DNA of 64,000 nucleotides from UBA8529 sp964390565. Its GTDB lineage: Bacteria > Bacteroidota > Bacteroidia > Bacteroidales > Tenuifilaceae. Below are positions 60,784-64,000 of the stretch, one piece after another. Location: the NCBI GenBank assembly GCA_964390565.1, contig CAYMII010000004.1:1-64000 (forward strand), in the 5' to 3' direction. Both the position numbers and the translations under genes were made by a program. How positions within the stretch are numbered: the stretch's first letter is position 1; each line of letters opens with the position of its first letter. The notes beneath the pieces are model-generated. The model worked only from the letters and a program-made list of their open reading frames with translations. It made no database searches and was not told the origin of the DNA.

Positions 60784-61476
60784 ATGAAAACTAAATTATC
60801 AAAAATCGTTGCCATTATTGGTGTTTCATTACTTACTTTAATTGCTGTAAATCTTAGCGCACAACCTACAATCCCCGATATTACCGGAGTTAAAAGTGTT
60901 GATATCGATTTAGCATGCAAGGTTACTTTGATTCAAGGCGATAAAGCATCGCTTAATATCACAGGCGATAAGGATGAATTGGAAGATGTACATGTTAAGC
61001 TAAGAGGCGATAAGTTAGAGATATACAATGACAACCATCATCAGCATAAGGATGATGTGTTAATTACTATTACACTTCCTGAACTCGATGAATTATCATT
61101 AGGAGGTGTTGTTGATATTGAAACTCCAAATCAAGTAAAGTTTAGCAATATTAAAGTTGAGGTTGGTGGTGTTGCCAACTTAGATTTAAATATCAAATCA
61201 AATAAGTTTAGCCTCGAAGCTAGCGGTGTTTTATCCGGTGAAATTAGCGGTGAAACAAAAGATCTTAGCATGGAAATTAGCGGGGTTGGCAAAATTAACG
61301 CGTCAGAATTTAAATCAGAGAATTGTGAAGTTGAGGTTAGCGGAGTTGCAAAGGCTTCGGTTTATGCTACCGAAAAACTTGATGCTTCAGTATCAGGTAT
61401 GGGAAGGATTAATTATGTTGGCCGCCCAATAATCAACAAAAGCTGCTCGGGATTTGGTTCCATAAGCAGTTTATAA
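60784..61476 (+). CDS. Head-GIN domain protein (DUF2807), exported
   Basis: The 230-residue protein has a leader (1-27, ending LSAQ) and the DUF2807 head-GIN domain (about 35-225): short strands in many GVxxI or SGxGxI rungs (VEVGGVANLDLNIKS, LSMEISGVGKINASEFKSE), which is a beta-helix-like fold common in Bacteroidota envelope proteins. Function is not known. It ends at a bidirectional hairpin. Confidence 0.88.
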   Translation: MKTKLSKIVAIIGVSLLTLIAVNLSAQPTIPDITGVKSVDIDLACKVTLIQGDKASLNITGDKDELEDVHVKLRGDKLEIYNDNHHQHKDDVLITITLPELDELSLGGVVDIETPNQVKFSNIKVEVGGVANLDLNIKSNKFSLEASGVLSGEISGETKDLSMEISGVGKINASEFKSENCEVEVSGVAKASVYATEKLDASVSGMGRINYVGRPIINKSCSGFGSISSL

Positions 61477-61497
61477 ATAGGTTACTATTAAAACGAG

Positions 61498-61520
61498 AAG
61501 ACGAGGTAGCCCCTCGTCTT
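61498..61520. terminator. Bidirectional terminator after the head-GIN gene
   Basis: AAGACGAGG / CCTCGTCTT with a 5-nt loop and a T6 tract. Confidence 0.85.
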
Positions 61521-61522
61521 TT

Positions 61523-62737
61523 TTATTGAAGTTTACCTGCTATATACCCTGTTGTCCACGCTGCCTGTAAGTTATAACCACCTGTTATAGCATCAATATC
61601 CATAACTTCGCCTGCAAAATAGAGGTTTTTACAAACCTTGCTTTGCATGGTGTTTAGATCAATGCTTTGAAGGCTCACACCACCGCAGGTTACAAACTCC
61701 TCCTTAAAAGTCGATTTGCCATTTACTTCGTAAACATCGTTTGTAAGAATTGTGGTTAATTGGTTAACCCCCTTTTTTCCAAGTTCATTCCATTTCTTAA
61801 TGTGAGGTAGATTAATCTTGTCGAGGAGAAAATGCCAAAGTCTCTCGGGCAAAGCGTAAGGACGAATATTAGATAATCTTTTATTTGGGTTTTCGCGAGA
61901 TATTCGGTTTAGCTCATCAATAACAATGTCGTTATTCTGCTCATTTACCCAATTAACTTGAATTTTGAACCGATAATTCATTTGGCTTAATTCCCTTGCC
62001 CCAAACGATGAAAGTTTAAGTATGGCAGGACCGCTCATTCCCCAATGGGTGATAAGCAGTGGGCCATCAGTTTTAATCTTTGTACCCTGAATATTTACAA
62101 TTGTTTTCTCAACCACAATACCCATCAACTTTGTAATAGGTTCGTTGGGCATGTTAAAGGTGAATAGCGAAGGGACAGGATTTTCAATTTTATGACCAAG
62201 AGCCTCTAACCATTTTAGCCCTTCCTTTTTAGGCGAACCGCCTGTTGTAACAATCACTTTATCGAACATTTGCGATTGCAGATCAGAATCTGTAAAAACG
62301 ATTTCTAACTTTTCACCTTTTGGGATTATTGCTCTAACCCCTTTGCCAACGGCAACTTCAACCCGAAGCCTTTTAGCCTCTCTCAAAAAACAATCGATTA
62401 TGCTTTGAGAATCTTGCGATACGGGGAATACGCAATTATCGCTTTGAGTAACTAGCGGAACACTTCGTTTTTCAAACCATTTTATGGTGTCCTTGTTACT
62501 AAATGTATGAAATGCCCTTTTTAGGTTTTTCCCTCCACGAGGATATGCTTTGCAGAGCTCTTCGATAGAATCGCAACCATTGGTAACATTACATCTTCCA
62601 CCTCCAGATATTTTTACCTTTGATAGAACCTTTTGCGACTTTTCAAAGATTGTTACTGAAGCATCGGGGAAGTTCTCCTTAACCGCAATTGCTGAAAAGA
62701 GTCCAGCGGCACCGCCACCAATTATCCCAACTTTCAT
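61523..62737 (-). CDS. BaiN/HI0933-family flavoprotein
   Basis: The 404-residue protein is a FAD-dependent oxidoreductase of the HI0933/YhiN/BaiN family. The dinucleotide-binding motif GIIGGGAAGL opens the protein; KISGGGRCNVTN (about 45-56) and late EVMDIDAITGGYNLQAAWTTGYIAGKL are family signatures. BaiN acts in bile-acid metabolism in gut clostridia, but most homologues are uncharacterised, so only the family is claimed. It is convergent with the head-GIN gene, sharing a terminator. Confidence 0.9.
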   Translation of the reverse strand: MKVGIIGGGAAGLFSAIAVKENFPDASVTIFEKSQKVLSKVKISGGGRCNVTNGCDSIEELCKAYPRGGKNLKRAFHTFSNKDTIKWFEKRSVPLVTQSDNCVFPVSQDSQSIIDCFLREAKRLRVEVAVGKGVRAIIPKGEKLEIVFTDSDLQSQMFDKVIVTTGGSPKKEGLKWLEALGHKIENPVPSLFTFNMPNEPITKLMGIVVEKTIVNIQGTKIKTDGPLLITHWGMSGPAILKLSSFGARELSQMNYRFKIQVNWVNEQNNDIVIDELNRISRENPNKRLSNIRPYALPERLWHFLLDKINLPHIKKWNELGKKGVNQLTTILTNDVYEVNGKSTFKEEFVTCGGVSLQSIDLNTMQSKVCKNLYFAGEVMDIDAITGGYNLQAAWTTGYIAGKLQ

Positions 62738-62834
62738 TCTTTTTAAATATTAAGGAGATTGTTCATCTTGTTGAATATTGCACATTTAGCACCATAAAGG
62801 TAAAATTTTCTGATAGATGTTGGAACAAAAACTT

Positions 62835-62842
62835 TACTTTTG
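62835..62842 (+). promoter_or_regulatory. Possible -7 element for the RlmL-like gene
   Basis: TACTTTTG fits TAnnTTTG, 33 nt before the start at 62875; the nearest TTG is only 12 nt upstream of it, so the match is incomplete. Confidence 0.4.
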
Positions 62843-62874
62843 GGTCATTAAATAAGAACTAAATAACCAAAGCA

Positions 62875-64000
62875 TTGGAACGATTTGAGATAATAGCAAC
62901 CACCATTTTCGGACTCGAAGAGGTGCTTGCTGCTGAGCTAAAGGAGATTGGTGCAACCAATATTGAGGTATTAAGCCGAGCAGTAAAATTTAAGGGCGAT
63001 AAGGCGATGCTCTACAAGTGTAATCTTCTTTTGCGGACAGCTGTTAAGGTTTTAATGCCAATTAAAACTTTTTTCGCTGCCAATGAGCAGCAGCTGTACG
63101 ATAATATCAAAAAGATTGATTGGAATGACTATTTCAGCTATAATAGAACCTTTGCTATTGATGGAAGCACGTATAGCGAAGTATTCACTCACTCCAAATT
63201 CGTTGCCCTAAAATCAAAGGATGCCATTGCCGATCAGTTTCGCGAGAGGTATAGCATTCGCCCATCCGTTGATCCTGTAAATCCTCATATTCGAATAAAT
63301 GTTCACATCAACGATAGAACAGTTGTAGTCTCAATTGATAGTTCAGGCGCACCCTTAAGTAAAAGGAACTATCGGCTTGAATTAACTGATGCACCCATAA
63401 ACGAGACGCTAGCGGCAGGAATTATTTTACTTTCGGGATGGGACAGAAAGTGTGATTTCATCGACCCGATGTGCGGTTCGGGGACATTTCCTATTGAAGC
63501 AGCTCTGATTGCTAATAATATTCCATCAGGTCGAAATCGGAAGTTTGGATTCGAGACTTGGGGAAGTTATGATGAGGATATGTGGAATGATGTTAAAGCC
63601 GAGGCCGAATCTAAAATAATTGATTCGGGAGTTAAGGTATTTGCTCAGGATATCGATAATAAGGCTTTAGACATTGCATTTGCAAATGCAAAAAGGGCAG
63701 GAGTTCACGAGATGATCACTTTCGATAAGATGGATTTCTTTCACTCCTCTCGCGAAAACGGGAATGCTATTGTAGTTATGAATCCGCCATACGGTGAGCG
63801 TTTGCAGGTTGATGAGATTACGAACTTCTATCAGGATATGGGATCAAGGTTAAAGCACTTTTATCAGGGTTGCGATGCTTGGATTATCAGCTCAAACTAT
63901 CAAGCATTAAAGAACTTTGGGCTTCGAACATCAAGAAAAATAAAACTATTCAACGGCCCACTCGAGTGCCGTTTACAGAAGTATGAACTTTATATGGGAA
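62875..64000 (+). CDS. THUMP-domain rRNA guanine-N2 methyltransferase, RlmL-like (cut by window end)
   Basis: The frame from TTG at 62875 (an in-frame TAA at 62860-62862 precludes a longer one) stays open to the window end (375 codons seen). The start matches a THUMP domain (IATTIFGLEEVLAAELKEIGA), an RNA-binding module. The SAM-binding motif CDFIDPMCGSGTFPIEAALIA and the catalytic NPPYGER motif in VVMNPPYGERL follow. Together these mark the RlmL/RlmKL group that methylates 23S rRNA G2445. The 3' end of the gene lies outside the window. Confidence 0.88.
   Translation, partial: MERFEIIATTIFGLEEVLAAELKEIGATNIEVLSRAVKFKGDKAMLYKCNLLLRTAVKVLMPIKTFFAANEQQLYDNIKKIDWNDYFSYNRTFAIDGSTYSEVFTHSKFVALKSKDAIADQFRERYSIRPSVDPVNPHIRINVHINDRTVVVSIDSSGAPLSKRNYRLELTDAPINETLAAGIILLSGWDRKCDFIDPMCGSGTFPIEAALIANNIPSGRNRKFGFETWGSYDEDMWNDVKAEAESKIIDSGVKVFAQDIDNKALDIAFANAKRAGVHEMITFDKMDFFHSSRENGNAIVVMNPPYGERLQVDEITNFYQDMGSRLKHFYQGCDAWIISSNYQALKNFGLRTSRKIKLFNGPLECRLQKYELYMG

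Overview
The window looks like a chromosomal segment of a low-GC member of the Bacteroidota, most likely of the Bacteroidales/Marinilabiliales type. Reasons: several promoter candidates carry the Bacteroidota -7 element TAnnTTTG (for example before tadA and the GlxA-type regulator); there are many short Sec and lipoprotein leaders ending in AQ or SC; and the gene families are typical of the phylum (tricorn-like S41 protease, DUF3857/transglutaminase pair, head-GIN protein, SiaC/DUF1987, permease-TolC fusion, IntDOT-like integrase). The assignment rests on families and motifs only.

Layout. 1-9.1 kb: housekeeping and RNA-modification genes: S41 protease, aspS, tadA, U32 hydroxylation-type protein, RlmI-like methyltransferase, SiaC-like protein. 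9.2-15.1 kb: six exported proteins of unknown role on the minus strand, two of them LPP20/LpoB-like. 15.3-25.7 kb: alkaline phosphatase, a TetR-adaptor-RND efflux locus whose permease is fused to a TolC-like domain, then DUF3147, DUF3795, OsmC and GlxA-type genes.

25.7-42.1 kb is accessory DNA. It holds an IS66-family element with a frameshifted transposase, an AT-rich GNAT/small membrane protein pair, an 890-bp gene-poor stretch with phased A-tracts and operator-like dyads, and an 11-gene minus-strand cluster (29631-39949). The cluster combines two SPFH proteins, a beta-helix (bactofilin-like) protein, two paralogous coiled-coil proteins, two large coiled-coil membrane proteins and several zinc-ribbon proteins. 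The region ends with a tyrosine integrase carrying an in-frame amber stop, a set of 13-bp repeats, and tRNA-Ser, a typical island anchor. The SPFH/zinc-ribbon/beta-helix cluster is the best candidate here for an undescribed system; its composition recalls the Bacillus YdjI-YdjGH-PspA membrane-stress module without matching it gene for gene.

42.2-64 kb returns to core-type genes: asparaginase, TatD, DprA, a divergent EPSP synthase, two DUF3857/transglutaminase proteins, an RDD protein, an orphan C5 cytosine methyltransferase, an amino-acid racemase, an esterase/YwqK-like operon, tRNA-Arg with a duplicated 3' end, an acyl-CoA ligase, an LpxL-type acyltransferase, a head-GIN protein, a BaiN-type flavoprotein and the first part of an RlmL-like methyltransferase that runs off the window.
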